From Pseudomonas marginalis (lineage in GTDB: Bacteria; Pseudomonadota; Gammaproteobacteria; Pseudomonadales; Pseudomonadaceae), in contig NZ_FNSU01000003.1 in assembly GCF_900105325.1 (NCBI RefSeq), positions 2,852,001 through 2,916,000 of the forward strand: a stretch of DNA of 64,000 nt, in the 5' to 3' direction. Below, one piece after another: positions 1-10,678 of this stretch (position 1 is the first letter of the stretch; each line of letters begins with the position of its first letter). The notes under the pieces were generated by a model that worked only from the letters and a program-made list of their open reading frames with translations, did not search any database and had not been told where the DNA came from. The position numbers and the translations under genes are program-made.

Positions 1-31
1 GAGGGCCTCATCGGGGTGCAAGCCCCCGATA

Positions 32-108
32 GGCATAAGTATCTACACAACTTCAGTAGGATAACGCGTAGCAGGGGGCTCGGCTCAAGATGTGTAGATA
101 CTTATGCC
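32..108. repeat. Palindromic intergenic repeat (REPIN-like)
   Basis: Two perfect 18-bp inverted arms, 32-49 (GGCATAAGTATCTACACA) and 91-108, enclose about 41 bp. A C-rich stretch (13-30) and a G-rich stretch (71-80) lie beside the arms. The layout, two inverted copies around a short spacer, resembles a REP doublet. It is just past the 3' end of phoQ, so it may also act as a 3' hairpin. The arm sequence differs from the other REP types in the window. Confidence 0.55.
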
Positions 109-136
109 CGGACAGGGCCAGCCCAGCCACTGAAGA

Positions 137-1483
137 TCACACAGACGGAAAGTGAATCTTGAACGCCGCCCCACCCAGCGGCGAATCCCCCAGGGTCAGT
201 CGTGCGCCGTAGCTTTCTATGATGTCCTTGACCACCGCCAACCCGATCCCCTGCCCCGGATGCTGACGGTCCAGGCGCTCGCCCCGTTGCAGAATCCGTG
301 CACGCTGGTCCGGCGGCACCCCGGGGCCGTCGTCCTCGATGCACAACTCGAGCCCTTCGGAATTTTCCACCAGGCTGACGCGCACTTCACTCAGGCACAA
401 CCGATAGGCGTTTTCCAGCAGGTTGCCGAGCAATTCAAGCAGGGCGCCCTTCTCGATCGGTACATCGCATTCGTCCGGCAGTTCAAAGGACACCGCGACG
501 CCCTTGTCGCGGTAGACCTTGCCCAGGGTATCGCAGAGGCTTTGCACTACCGGTTCCAGGCGCACCTGATGGCGCACCAGGCCGCTTTTGCGCAGGCTGG
601 CACGCTGCAGCTGGTAGCCGATCTGCTGGCTCATGCGTTCGATCTGGGATTGCAGCACCCAGGCCTGGTCGCGATCTTCCGGACGTTGCGCCATGTCTTC
701 GCTCACGCTTTGCAACACGGCGAGCGGCGTTTTCAGGCTGTGGGCCAGGTCATCGAGGGAGTCGCGGTAACGTGCCCGTTGTTCGCGCTCGCTGTGCAGC
801 AGGCGGTTAAGGGAGCCGGTGAGACGCAGCAATTCGCGCGGGTGTTGCTCGGAGAGGCTTTCGCGGGTACCGCCTTCGATCTGGTCAAGCTCCTGGCTCA
901 ATCGCCGCAGGGCCTGCAGACCCCAGGTCAGGCCCAGCCACAGCAAGGTCAGCAGCACCAGCAGTGCCGCGCCGAAGCCCAGGTAGAGGTTTTCGCGCAG
1001 GCCTTCGAGGGTCAATTGGTATTCGCGCACCGGTTGCAGGGCCACGATACTGAACGCCGCACTCTTGCCGCCGAGCAGCCTGACCTCGACGTCATAGACG
1101 AAGAACTCCTGCCCGTCGGCCTCGCGAATCCGCGCAAACTCATTGCCGCGCCCGTCATAGCGCGGCTTGTAGTTGATGTTTTCGTCCCGGGTGGCCCGCG
1201 AACGCCACACCAGGTGGCCTTCGCGGTCATAGATATAGCCGAGCAACCGGCTATCGGTGAGGTTGAAGCGCTCATCCGGCAACTGCGCCGGCATCAGCAG
1301 GCGATTGTTTTCCACCCGCGCGGCGGAGATCAGGGTGGTGACGTCCGACGCCAGGCGCTGCTCGATGGAATCCTGCAATGCCAGGCTGAACGCGCCCTGC
1401 ATGGCGGGCAACAGGCCCAGCATAAACAGCACGGCCAGGGTGGCGGCCGCCAGCATCAAGCGCACACGGAGCGAGCGAATCAA
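137..1483 (-). CDS. phoQ: PhoQ-type sensor histidine kinase
   Basis: Inner-membrane sensor kinase of 448 residues that pairs with the response regulator encoded just upstream. A transmembrane helix (about residues 9-30), a periplasmic sensor region (31-165), a second helix (168-190) and a HAMP-like linker precede the H-box LAHSLKTP with phosphoacceptor His248. The ATPase domain carries DDGPG and GQGIGL boxes. Its start overlaps the phoP stop by 4 bp, which implies translational coupling. The family senses low Mg2+ or cationic peptides and adjusts envelope and polymyxin responses. The PhoQ name rests on its very PhoP-like partner; the sensor domain is the least certain part. Confidence 0.85.
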   Translation of the reverse strand: MIRSLRVRLMLAAATLAVLFMLGLLPAMQGAFSLALQDSIEQRLASDVTTLISAARVENNRLLMPAQLPDERFNLTDSRLLGYIYDREGHLVWRSRATRDENINYKPRYDGRGNEFARIREADGQEFFVYDVEVRLLGGKSAAFSIVALQPVREYQLTLEGLRENLYLGFGAALLVLLTLLWLGLTWGLQALRRLSQELDQIEGGTRESLSEQHPRELLRLTGSLNRLLHSEREQRARYRDSLDDLAHSLKTPLAVLQSVSEDMAQRPEDRDQAWVLQSQIERMSQQIGYQLQRASLRKSGLVRHQVRLEPVVQSLCDTLGKVYRDKGVAVSFELPDECDVPIEKGALLELLGNLLENAYRLCLSEVRVSLVENSEGLELCIEDDGPGVPPDQRARILQRGERLDRQHPGQGIGLAVVKDIIESYGARLTLGDSPLGGAAFKIHFPSV

Positions 1484-2157
1484 CGGCAGCGCTCATTGAA
1501 CAGGTAGCCCAGGCCACGCACGGTGTCGATCGGCTTGAACCCCGCCGGGCCTTCCAGCTTACGGCGCAGGCGGCCGACCAGCACTTCAATCACATTCGGA
1601 TCGCGCTCATCGTCGTCGGGGTAGAGCTGCTCCATCAGGCGGTCCTTGGCGACGACCTGCTGGTGATGGCGCATCAGGTATTCGAGGATGCGATATTCAT
1701 AGGCGGTCAATGCCAGGGGCTGTTCATCGAGGGACGCCTGCTTGCGGTTGAGGTCCAGCAGCAAGGGCCCGGCGACGATGGTCGACTGGGTAAACCCGCT
1801 GGAGCGGCGCAGCAAGGCGTTCATCCGCGCCTCCAGCTCTTCGAACTGGAACGGCTTGACCACATAGTCGTCGGCCCCGGCGGCCAGGCCTTCGACCTTG
1901 TCCTGCCAGTTGCCACGCGCGGTGAGGATCAGGATCGGAAAGGTCTTGGCCTGGCTGCGCAGTTGGCGGATCAGGTCCAGGCCGCCCATGCCGGGCAGGC
2001 CCAGGTCGATGATCGCCAGGTCATGGTTGAATTGACCGGTCTGGTACAGGGCCTCTTCGGCATTGGCCACGGCCTCGACCACGTGGCCGCTGTCGGTCAG
2101 GCGGGTAAACAGGTGATGGCGCAACAGCGCCTCATCTTCCACCACCAGCAATTTCAT
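1480..2157 (-). CDS. phoP: PhoP response regulator (OmpR family)
   Basis: A 225-residue DNA-binding regulator. It has a receiver domain with acidic pocket VEDE (residues 6-9), phosphoacceptor Asp51 in IIDLGLPG and Lys near 101 (VVKPF), then an OmpR-type winged helix (about 125-223) with the motif DPNVIEVLVGRLRRKL. It looks very close to P. aeruginosa PhoP. I chose the start MKLLVVEDE; an in-frame ATG four codons upstream would add only MESL. Transcribed with phoQ and probably with the small exported protein gene 18 bp upstream, the slot that oprH occupies in P. aeruginosa. Confidence 0.92.
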   Translation of the reverse strand: MKLLVVEDEALLRHHLFTRLTDSGHVVEAVANAEEALYQTGQFNHDLAIIDLGLPGMGGLDLIRQLRSQAKTFPILILTARGNWQDKVEGLAAGADDYVVKPFQFEELEARMNALLRRSSGFTQSTIVAGPLLLDLNRKQASLDEQPLALTAYEYRILEYLMRHHQQVVAKDRLMEQLYPDDDERDPNVIEVLVGRLRRKLEGPAGFKPIDTVRGLGYLFNERCR

Positions 2158-2175
2158 AAGGCTCTCCAAAGCAAA

Positions 2176-2484
2176 TCAACTGTCCGACAGAGGGATATCA
2201 TAGCGGCCCTGCAGGTCTTGCGGGCGCAGTTTAATACCGTTGAACCGGCCGCTCAGGTGTTCATAGCCGGCGCGATAGCTCGGCTGCGGGGTGGCCTGGC
2301 CAAGGGACTGCCCCCAGGGCGTGGGCTGACTGCCAGCATCTTCGATGCTGACGCGCTGCATCAGGATGCTGGACTTCTTGGTTTTCTCACGACCGAATGC
2401 GGCAAAGGCACCATCGGAGGCCTGAACCCCGACGGTGGCACTGAGCATGGTTAAGGCCAACATCAGCTTCTTGATCGCAGTCAT
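2176..2484 (-). CDS. Small exported protein upstream of phoPQ
   Basis: 102 residues. The first 22 look like a Sec signal peptide (lysines, a hydrophobic stretch, then VQA), so the mature product should be a periplasmic protein of about 80 residues. I see no known domain. The mature part is polar, without cysteines, and has two tyrosine-containing stretches. It sits 18 bp before phoP on the same strand, so it is probably the first gene of the phoPQ operon and may be a PhoPQ-controlled envelope factor. It does not resemble OprH, which is longer and a beta-barrel. Function unknown. Confidence 0.7.
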   Translation of the reverse strand: MTAIKKLMLALTMLSATVGVQASDGAFAAFGREKTKKSSILMQRVSIEDAGSQPTPWGQSLGQATPQPSYRAGYEHLSGRFNGIKLRPQDLQGRYDIPLSDS

Positions 2485-2535
2485 GGTGTTACCTCATTAC
2501 GCGTTTGGCTGTGAGGCCAGACTACGCAAGCGCCC

Positions 2536-2574
2536 CTGAACTCCCCCTGAACAGGCTTTGAACCTCGCCTGAAT
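2536..2574 (-). promoter_or_regulatory. Four phased CTGAA repeats (candidate response-regulator sites)
   Basis: CTGAAC (2536), CTGAAC (2547), TTGAAC (2558) and CTGAAT (2569) recur at an exact 11-bp period, 52-90 bp upstream of the small exported protein gene. Read on the minus strand these are GTTCAG-like hexamers separated by 5 bp. That is the spacing OmpR-family regulators use for tandem half-sites, including the PhoP box. The hexamer differs from the canonical GTTTA. It probably controls the small gene and phoPQ; the divergent pcpS promoter lies in the same 136-bp gap. Confidence 0.5.
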
Positions 2575-2620
2575 CACGGCGGGCTATCCTCTTGCCCATC
2601 AACTCGGCAAAATACCGCCC

Positions 2621-3346
2621 ATGACGCCCCTACCCGCTTGCTGCACCCCACTCGACGCCCATTGGCCGCTGCCCGACCCCTTGCCGGGCACGGTGTTTCT
2701 CAGCACCCGGTTCGATCCTGCATTGCTGGCACCTGGCGACTTCCAGCATTGCGCCGTGCCGCCACCGGCGAGTATCCAGCGTTCGGTGGCCAAGCGTCAG
2801 GCCGAGTTTCTCGCCGGCCGCCTGTGCGCGCGCGCGGCCCTGCAACAGCTCGATCAGATCAACTGCATCCCGGCGATCAGCGAAGACCGCGCACCGGTGT
2901 GGCCCGCCCACATCAGCGGTTCCATTACCCACAGCACCGGGCATGCCGCCGCGATTGTCGGGCACAAGGCGCAATGGCGTGGGTTGGGGATGGACCTGGA
3001 GAACCTGCTGAGCCTGGAACGGGCGGAGCGCCTGGCCGGGGAAATTCTGACGGTGCAAGAGCTGCAGCGTATGGCTGATGTGCCGCGAGAACAGATCGCC
3101 TTGCTGGTGACGCTGACGTTTTCGGTCAAGGAGAGTTTGTTCAAGGCGCTCTACCCGATCGTGCAGAAGCGCTTTTATTTTGAACATGCCGAGGTGGTGG
3201 AGTGGTCAGAGGCCGGGCATGTGCGCTTGCGCTTGCTCACCGACCTGTCCAGCGAGTGGTGCCACGGCAAGGAACTATCGGCGCAATACTCAGTGAATGA
3301 TGGCCAACTGTTGAGCCTGGTAGCCGTAGCAGCTGTCGAGCCTTAG
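2621..3346 (+). CDS. pcpS: 4'-phosphopantetheinyl transferase, PcpS/EntD type
   Basis: 241 residues. Transfers phosphopantetheine from CoA to a serine of acyl, peptidyl or aryl carrier proteins, activating fatty acid synthase ACP and siderophore NRPSs in Pseudomonas. Family motifs are present: a SGSITHS stretch (99-105), the metal-binding GLGMDLE (Asp125) and FSVKESLFKAL (Lys170, Glu171, Lys175). Length and order match PcpS. The last residues (about VAAVEP) and the stop codon are encoded by the left arm of a REPIN, so the native C-terminus was probably replaced or extended by the repeat. Divergent from the phoPQ operon. Confidence 0.88.
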   Translation: MTPLPACCTPLDAHWPLPDPLPGTVFLSTRFDPALLAPGDFQHCAVPPPASIQRSVAKRQAEFLAGRLCARAALQQLDQINCIPAISEDRAPVWPAHISGSITHSTGHAAAIVGHKAQWRGLGMDLENLLSLERAERLAGEILTVQELQRMADVPREQIALLVTLTFSVKESLFKALYPIVQKRFYFEHAEVVEWSEAGHVRLRLLTDLSSEWCHGKELSAQYSVNDGQLLSLVAVAAVEP

Positions 3347-3425
3347 CGAGGCTGCGCCACGCGCAACTCGACGTTAGATCGGTAGCGCGGCCGACGCAGC
3401 CTCGCTTGCGCTCGGCAGCTGCTAC
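3326..3425. repeat. REPIN overlapping the pcpS 3' end
   Basis: Arms 3326-3356 (GTAGCAGCTGTCGAGCC...) and 3395-3425 (...CTCGGCAGCTGCTAC) are inverted copies of 31 bp with a few mismatches, separated by 38 bp. The pcpS stop TAG (3344-3346) lies inside the left arm. A related half-copy lies at about 58060-58088. The element sits between convergent pcpS and the RstB-like gene and could form a transcript-ending or stabilising hairpin. Confidence 0.75.
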
Positions 3426-3451
3426 GGATTTGCTCGGCGTGGGATAAGACG

Positions 3452-5062
3452 TCAGGGTTTGTCTTGATCTCTGGGCCAACTCAGGCTGAAGCAGGCGCCG
3501 CCCAGGTTGTTGCTCTTGCTGATCAACGCTCGCCCGCCGTGCCAATAAATGATGCGCCGCACAATCGACAACCCCAGGCCATGCCCGCCCGAGGCACGGG
3601 TGCGGCTGTCATCCAGGCGCAGGAACGGCGTGAAGATACGCTCCCAGGCACTTTCCGGGACACCGGGCCCGTCGTCCTCCACATCGATGCGACAGCGCAC
3701 CTGGCCCACCTGATAACTGATCAACACCTGGCCCTGGGCGTGGCGCATGGCGTTGCTCACCAGGTTTTGCAGGGCGCGGTGCAAGTAGCGCGGTTCGGCA
3801 TCGACCCAAGCGTCATCCCAATGTGCCGACGACAGGCAAATCCCCCTGGCCACAGTCACTTGCGGGCGCAGTGGCGATAATTCGCCGATCACTTGATCAA
3901 GCAGCGCATCGAGATCGACCCGTTGGAAAATCAACGCCGGCGCACCCTGCTCAAGCCTTGCGTAGGTGAGCATTTCATCCACCAGGCCGTCTAGGTCCTG
4001 GATATCACTGTCCATGCCTTCCAGGTACTTGCGCCGCGCTTCAGGCGTGGCGGCGTCGCCGATCATCTCCAGGCCGAAGCGCAGGCGTGCCACCGGTGTT
4101 CGCAGTTCATGGGACACCGCGCGCACCAGTTCGCGCTGGATTGCCAGCAGTTGCTGCAGGTGCTCGGCCATGCCATTAAAGGCCGCCGCCAGGCGCCCCA
4201 CCGAGTCGGCACCCCGGGCCGGCACACGCACCTCGAGGTTGCCTTTGGCGATGCGCGTGGCGGCGGCTTCCAGGCCTCGGAGCCGGCGCTCAAGCTGACG
4301 CACCAATAGATAGACAATCAGGCCGATCAGGGTCAGGCCGATCAAGGCGATCAGGACCAGCCATTGCGCCGGGTACGGGCTCATCTGGTACAGCGGGCCG
4401 AGCTCCAGCACCCAGGGCGTGCCGACCATGCCGGCAAACACGCGGATCGAATCGCCGCCCTTGCCCAGGGCCATGACCGTATCGCCCTCCGATACACGGC
4501 GGCGTTGGTCGTCGTCCATATCGGCCTGATCCAGGGTCATCAGGTGCATTTCGAAACCAAAGCCCTTGGCTTCCTTTATATCCGCCAGCCGTTGCGGCTG
4601 CTCGGCCACGGGGAAGCGCACCAGTTCATCGGCCAGCAGGTAAATGGTCGCGCGGGCCAGTTGCTCGCTGATCTGCTGCACCTCCCCCGTCAGCACCCAC
4701 TGTTCCTTATCGCTGACCAGGCGCAGCACCCGGGCGGCATGGGGGCCGGTCTGCTCCACCAGCACCTGGCCGCGTTGCAGGCGGGTGCGCTGGCTGAGGT
4801 CCAGTTGGGCATCGGTGAGGCCGCGCAATTCCAGGGGGATGCCGAGCAAACGTTCCCACACGGCCAGGGCGCGCTGGCGTTCGATGGGGCTCATGGGCTG
4901 CAGGTTATCGCCCATCAAGGCAAAGGTGCCATGGGCCAGGCGCTCGCGGTATTGGCCGCTGCGCACCTCGTTGAGCAGATGCAGGGCCAGCACGCCGAGC
5001 AGCGCCACCAGAATCAGCGCCGCGCACATGCCGCCATAGATACGCAGGAAGATCGAGTTCAC
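3452..5062 (-). CDS. RstB-like sensor histidine kinase
   Basis: 536-residue membrane sensor kinase. Helix 1 spans residues 8-30, a long periplasmic region 31-233, helix 2 234-254, then a HAMP domain (about 255-307), the H-box AVSHELRTP with His318, and the ATPase domain with EDDGPGVP and GGHGLGLSIV. Its start overlaps the response regulator stop by 4 bp. The regulator resembles E. coli RstA, so RstB is the nearest named relative. The same pair sits beside nrdA in P. aeruginosa as I recall. The signal sensed is unknown. Confidence 0.8.
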   Translation of the reverse strand: MNSIFLRIYGGMCAALILVALLGVLALHLLNEVRSGQYRERLAHGTFALMGDNLQPMSPIERQRALAVWERLLGIPLELRGLTDAQLDLSQRTRLQRGQVLVEQTGPHAARVLRLVSDKEQWVLTGEVQQISEQLARATIYLLADELVRFPVAEQPQRLADIKEAKGFGFEMHLMTLDQADMDDDQRRRVSEGDTVMALGKGGDSIRVFAGMVGTPWVLELGPLYQMSPYPAQWLVLIALIGLTLIGLIVYLLVRQLERRLRGLEAAATRIAKGNLEVRVPARGADSVGRLAAAFNGMAEHLQQLLAIQRELVRAVSHELRTPVARLRFGLEMIGDAATPEARRKYLEGMDSDIQDLDGLVDEMLTYARLEQGAPALIFQRVDLDALLDQVIGELSPLRPQVTVARGICLSSAHWDDAWVDAEPRYLHRALQNLVSNAMRHAQGQVLISYQVGQVRCRIDVEDDGPGVPESAWERIFTPFLRLDDSRTRASGGHGLGLSIVRRIIYWHGGRALISKSNNLGGACFSLSWPRDQDKP

Positions 5063-5784
5063 AACGGCATATCGGCAGCGGCTTCAGGGACGAACAGATA
5101 GCCTTTGCTGCGGATGGTCTTGATCAGCCGTGGGTGGATCGGGTCATCGCCGATTTTCGGGCGAATCCGTGAGATGCGCACATCAATGGAGCGGTCCTGG
5201 CCGTCGTAGCCTATGCCGCGCAGGGCGATAAAGATTTCTTCGCGGGACAGGATGCGCCCGGCATTCGCCACCAGCAGCCACAGCAGGTCGAACTCGGCAC
5301 TGGTCAACTCGATACCGTCACCCTGCAGCCAGGCTTCGCGCAGGGCGTTGTCCACCAGCAGCGGGCCGAATTGCAGGCGGCGCTGGCTTTCCACGCTGGC
5401 GGGTTCGGCCGGCTCACTGCGGCGCAACAGGGCCTGGATACGCGCGAGCAACAGGCGCGGGCGCACGGGTTTGCACACGTAGTCGTCGGCGCCCATGTCC
5501 AGGCCGAGCACTTGGTCCATGTCGTCGGTGCGGGCGGTGAGCATCAGGATCACGCCGTCGTAGCGTTCGCGCACTTTGCGGCAAATGCTCAGGCCGTCTT
5601 CGCCGGGCAGCATCAGGTCGAGAATCACCAGGTCCGGTTGCTCGGCGAGGATCCGCGCCGCAGCCAGGGCGCCATCACCTTCCACGGAAACCCGCAGGCC
5701 GTTGCTTTCCAGGTAATCGCGGGTCAACTCGGCGAGTCGCTCGTCGTCCTCGACGATCAGGATGTGCCAGGCTTCTTGCTCCAC
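5059..5784 (-). CDS. RstA-like response regulator (OmpR family)
   Basis: 241 residues. Receiver domain with the acidic pair EDD (12-14), phosphoacceptor Asp56 in VILDLMLPGEDG and VCKPV, then a winged-helix output domain containing LRGIGYDGQDRSIDVRISR and a C-terminal IKTIRSKGYLF hairpin. Those stretches closely match E. coli RstA. Likely first gene of a two-gene operon with the kinase. It is divergent from nrdA, with 736 bp between start codons. Targets are not evident from the sequence. Confidence 0.85.
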   Translation of the reverse strand: MEQEAWHILIVEDDERLAELTRDYLESNGLRVSVEGDGALAAARILAEQPDLVILDLMLPGEDGLSICRKVRERYDGVILMLTARTDDMDQVLGLDMGADDYVCKPVRPRLLLARIQALLRRSEPAEPASVESQRRLQFGPLLVDNALREAWLQGDGIELTSAEFDLLWLLVANAGRILSREEIFIALRGIGYDGQDRSIDVRISRIRPKIGDDPIHPRLIKTIRSKGYLFVPEAAADMPL

Positions 5785-6054
5785 GGGTGATCCTCGTTGT
5801 TATAAAGGGATGCGTTGGCCGAGGAGGCCACACCTTATTTGTAATGTTTTGAGGGCATAACAGAGGCCGATTGTAGTCATGCCCAAGCCCTCTCGCACAA
5901 GCCGGGAAATCCATTCGGTGATCGCGCTTTTCTGTGATAGGGTTCGCGCCCTCAAAAATCCAACCGACTGTTTTCAACTTGGAATATTCAGTGACAAACG
6001 GCCGAATCCAGCAGTGCTGCGGCCTACACGGGTGTTCCACGTTTCATACACATT
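5785..6054. other. Left part of the rstA-nrdA intergenic region
   Basis: No gene is supported here. The region must hold the minus-strand promoter of the RstA-like regulator and possibly distal nrdA control sites. It is AT-richer than its flanks. Short overlapping reading frames lack ribosome sites and family resemblance. Confidence 0.4.
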
Positions 6055-6075
6055 TTACCCACAACGTTATCCACA
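6055..6075 (+). promoter_or_regulatory. DnaA boxes upstream of nrdA
   Basis: TTATCCACA at 6067-6075 is an exact match to the DnaA box TTATNCACA. TTACCCACA at 6055-6063 differs at one base. Both have the same orientation, 12 bp apart. DnaA is known to control nrdAB in E. coli through boxes in the promoter. Sites here would tie dNTP supply to initiation. Confidence 0.6.
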
Positions 6076-6101
6076 GGCAGTACGTTGCTAAGCCCCCCAA
6101 A

Positions 6102-6148
6102 ACGCATTATCTTGTAGCTCGGCGCTAAAAAAACCCTACATGTAGGGT
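6102..6148 (+). promoter_or_regulatory. Paired NrdR boxes of nrdA
   Basis: Two 16-bp elements, 6102-6117 (ACGCATTATCTTGTAG) and 6133-6148 (ACCCTACATGTAGGGT), each match about 12 of 16 positions of the NrdR-box consensus ACACWATATATWGTGT. Their centres are 31 bp apart, three helical turns, as NrdR pairs usually are. The second box is the core of a 22-bp perfect palindrome (6130-6151). NrdR would repress nrdA when dATP is high. Confidence 0.6.
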
Positions 6149-6151
6149 TTT

Positions 6152-6520
6152 CAGCGAAAAGACCCAACACAAATCAGACAAGAAACTCAAGCCCTTTCTT
6201 GCTCCTGTTGGGTCTAATCCAAGCATTTTTTGAAAGCCCAAACCGCTCAAGCGGATGGCAGCCGTTTTCCAGCTCCAACAGCGGAAAACGGTACGGGTGT
6301 TGCAGTGCTTGAACCTGGCAACTGTCACCCACCAGGAATACGGCCAAGGGCGTTTGAGCCCCGAACCGAAGACTTCGGCATGGAAGCGGCGCGATCAGCT
6401 CCCTTCCTCCTGTCCCGAAGTTGTTATGCCAGGCCCAGGCCTGCTGTAAGTGCTTCAGGACGGAACGGTGGGCACCGTGATGGTGCCCAAATAAATATAG
6501 AAATGTGGAGACAACCCCCC
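6152..6520 (+). promoter_or_regulatory. Long structured nrdA leader
   Basis: About 370 bp between the NrdR boxes and the nrdA start with no credible gene. It holds several hairpins: CCGTTTTCC/GGAAAACGG (about 6260-6289), a CGAAGACTTCGG mini-hairpin near 6366, and GGGCACC/GGTGCCC (6470-6488), which ends some 30 bp before the nrdA start codon. I do not recognise a known riboswitch; cobalamin boxes are absent. It could be a 5' UTR with regulatory structure, or hold a small RNA. Confidence 0.4.
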
Positions 6521-9415
<2,895 letters not shown>

Positions 9416-9452
9416 GCTGAGCCGATCCCGGGGCTGAATGCCCAGGGCTTGC

Positions 9453-9498
9453 TCCCCCCCCGATAGACCTGGATGCAGTAGGGTTTATCGGGGGGGGT
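9453..9498 (+). terminator. Hairpin after nrdA
   Basis: A 12-bp perfect inverted repeat (CCCCCCCCGATA at 9454-9465 and its complement at 9486-9497) lies 38 bp after the nrdA stop. It is very stable but lacks a long T-run. It ends the nrdA transcript or protects its 3' end, and may be a REP-related element. Confidence 0.5.
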
Positions 9499-9549
9499 TG
9501 CAACAAACACCGCAACGACTTTATTTGGCGCCGGCATCCGCGGCACAAG

Positions 9550-10635
9550 TCATATGAAACCAAAGGCTATGCCTTCAGTTGGACGCCCTCCGACCTTCCC
9601 CCACAGCTCCTTTCTGCCGTGAACCACTGCCACCGAATGCAAAGACGTGTCGGCAGTACCGACGACCCCTTTGGCCAAATCGTCCAGGCTCACTTGCCTG
9701 ACGTGGTTCTTCAAGCCCAGACGATCAAAGGCTTCCTTACTCCACTCCCCATCATTTAACGAAGCAAGCGCCTGCGCGTAAGTCATCCCCCCCTTACCAT
9801 CGTTGCCTTCTTCTTGGGCGCGCTTGGCACTTACGGCAAACATAAAAATGGCTTCCTTCATCAGCTCCTTATCATCACCCTTGAAGTTCGCTGCGATGGC
9901 AGCCTGCCTCAATTCATCCTTAGTGAGATGAAGCTTATAGCCGTCCCGCATGGTTACGTCGTAGCCATCCCCAGCCTCTTTCACCTCCTTAAAAACATCA
10001 GTAGCCTTCTGACCAAAATGCATCATTGACGCTTTGATCGCAGAGACGGTTCCACAGTTACCCTCGGCCCCCTGACTAAATCCGGTAAAGACGTCCTTGG
10101 GTTTTTTACCGGGGTTATCAAGAGACAAATCGGGCCGATAATCACCGAGGTCTGCCCCACTGAAAAGCGGACCGCCAGAATTACGTGGCCCACCACCAGA
10201 ATCACGTGGCCCACCACCGAAAACACTACTGTTATTCCCGTAACCGCCACTCACCCCACCACTGCGGCCGTGACTACCGCCGCCTCCCGGCGCCACACCT
10301 GACTCAGAGAACCATTCCCTTAACTGCTCCCTGAGAAACCCATGGGACGCACGAGGCGCATTAGATGTTTCATCCGCCCCGATCAACTCATTAAGGATGC
10401 CCTTGAACCTTGCATCGCCGAGCTCCTCGCGTTTTTCATAAAGTTTGTCGCGCAGCTCTCTGACAAGTTGGCTCTTGCCAGTAATTTTCGCATCCTCAAG
10501 TGCCCTGAGCAGGTTTCCGACGCTGTCCTTATGCGCAGTCGGCCCCCCCCCCCAAGCCGGATACCACCCCGGTCCTACAGTATGAAAATGCGAATTGCTG
10601 CTGTGATGGCCAACCTCCGATAATAAGCTCCCCAT
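9550..10635 (-). CDS. Glycine-rich protein with putative cysteine protease domain (candidate type III effector)
   Basis: 361 residues, not confidently assigned to a family. The N-terminal third is Ser/His/Gly-rich, then a polar alpha-helical stretch (40-110) and a low-complexity glycine linker (115-160). The C-terminal domain (about 165-361) has the only cysteine, Cys194, in the helix-starting motif GNCGTVSAIKAS, and His333 in SLHSVAVVHG. That order and spacing suit a papain-like thiol protease or deamidase. No signal peptide or membrane segment is visible. A near-consensus hrp box lies 44 bp upstream, so delivery by a type III system is a reasonable inference, but no such apparatus is in the window. 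Glu7 departs from typical effector N-termini. Confidence 0.6.
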   Translation of the reverse strand: MGSLLSEVGHHSSNSHFHTVGPGWYPAWGGGPTAHKDSVGNLLRALEDAKITGKSQLVRELRDKLYEKREELGDARFKGILNELIGADETSNAPRASHGFLREQLREWFSESGVAPGGGGSHGRSGGVSGGYGNNSSVFGGGPRDSGGGPRNSGGPLFSGADLGDYRPDLSLDNPGKKPKDVFTGFSQGAEGNCGTVSAIKASMMHFGQKATDVFKEVKEAGDGYDVTMRDGYKLHLTKDELRQAAIAANFKGDDKELMKEAIFMFAVSAKRAQEEGNDGKGGMTYAQALASLNDGEWSKEAFDRLGLKNHVRQVSLDDLAKGVVGTADTSLHSVAVVHGRKELWGKVGGRPTEGIAFGFI

Positions 10636-10678
10636 GCCCCCTCTCCCGATGTCAGATAGCTCAATGGCTTTCGGATGA

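Noticed and set aside
152..1507. 451-codon plus-strand frame over phoQ/phoP
   Set aside because: Shadow of the phoQ coding frame; low-complexity Gln/His/Ala composition and no recognisable domain.
6230..6520. N-terminal extension of NrdA
   Set aside because: The 97 extra codons lie in the structured leader; the family start and ribosome site are at 6521.
6152..6520. Cobalamin riboswitch before nrdA
   Set aside because: The B12-box and core elements are absent; class Ia enzyme does not use B12.
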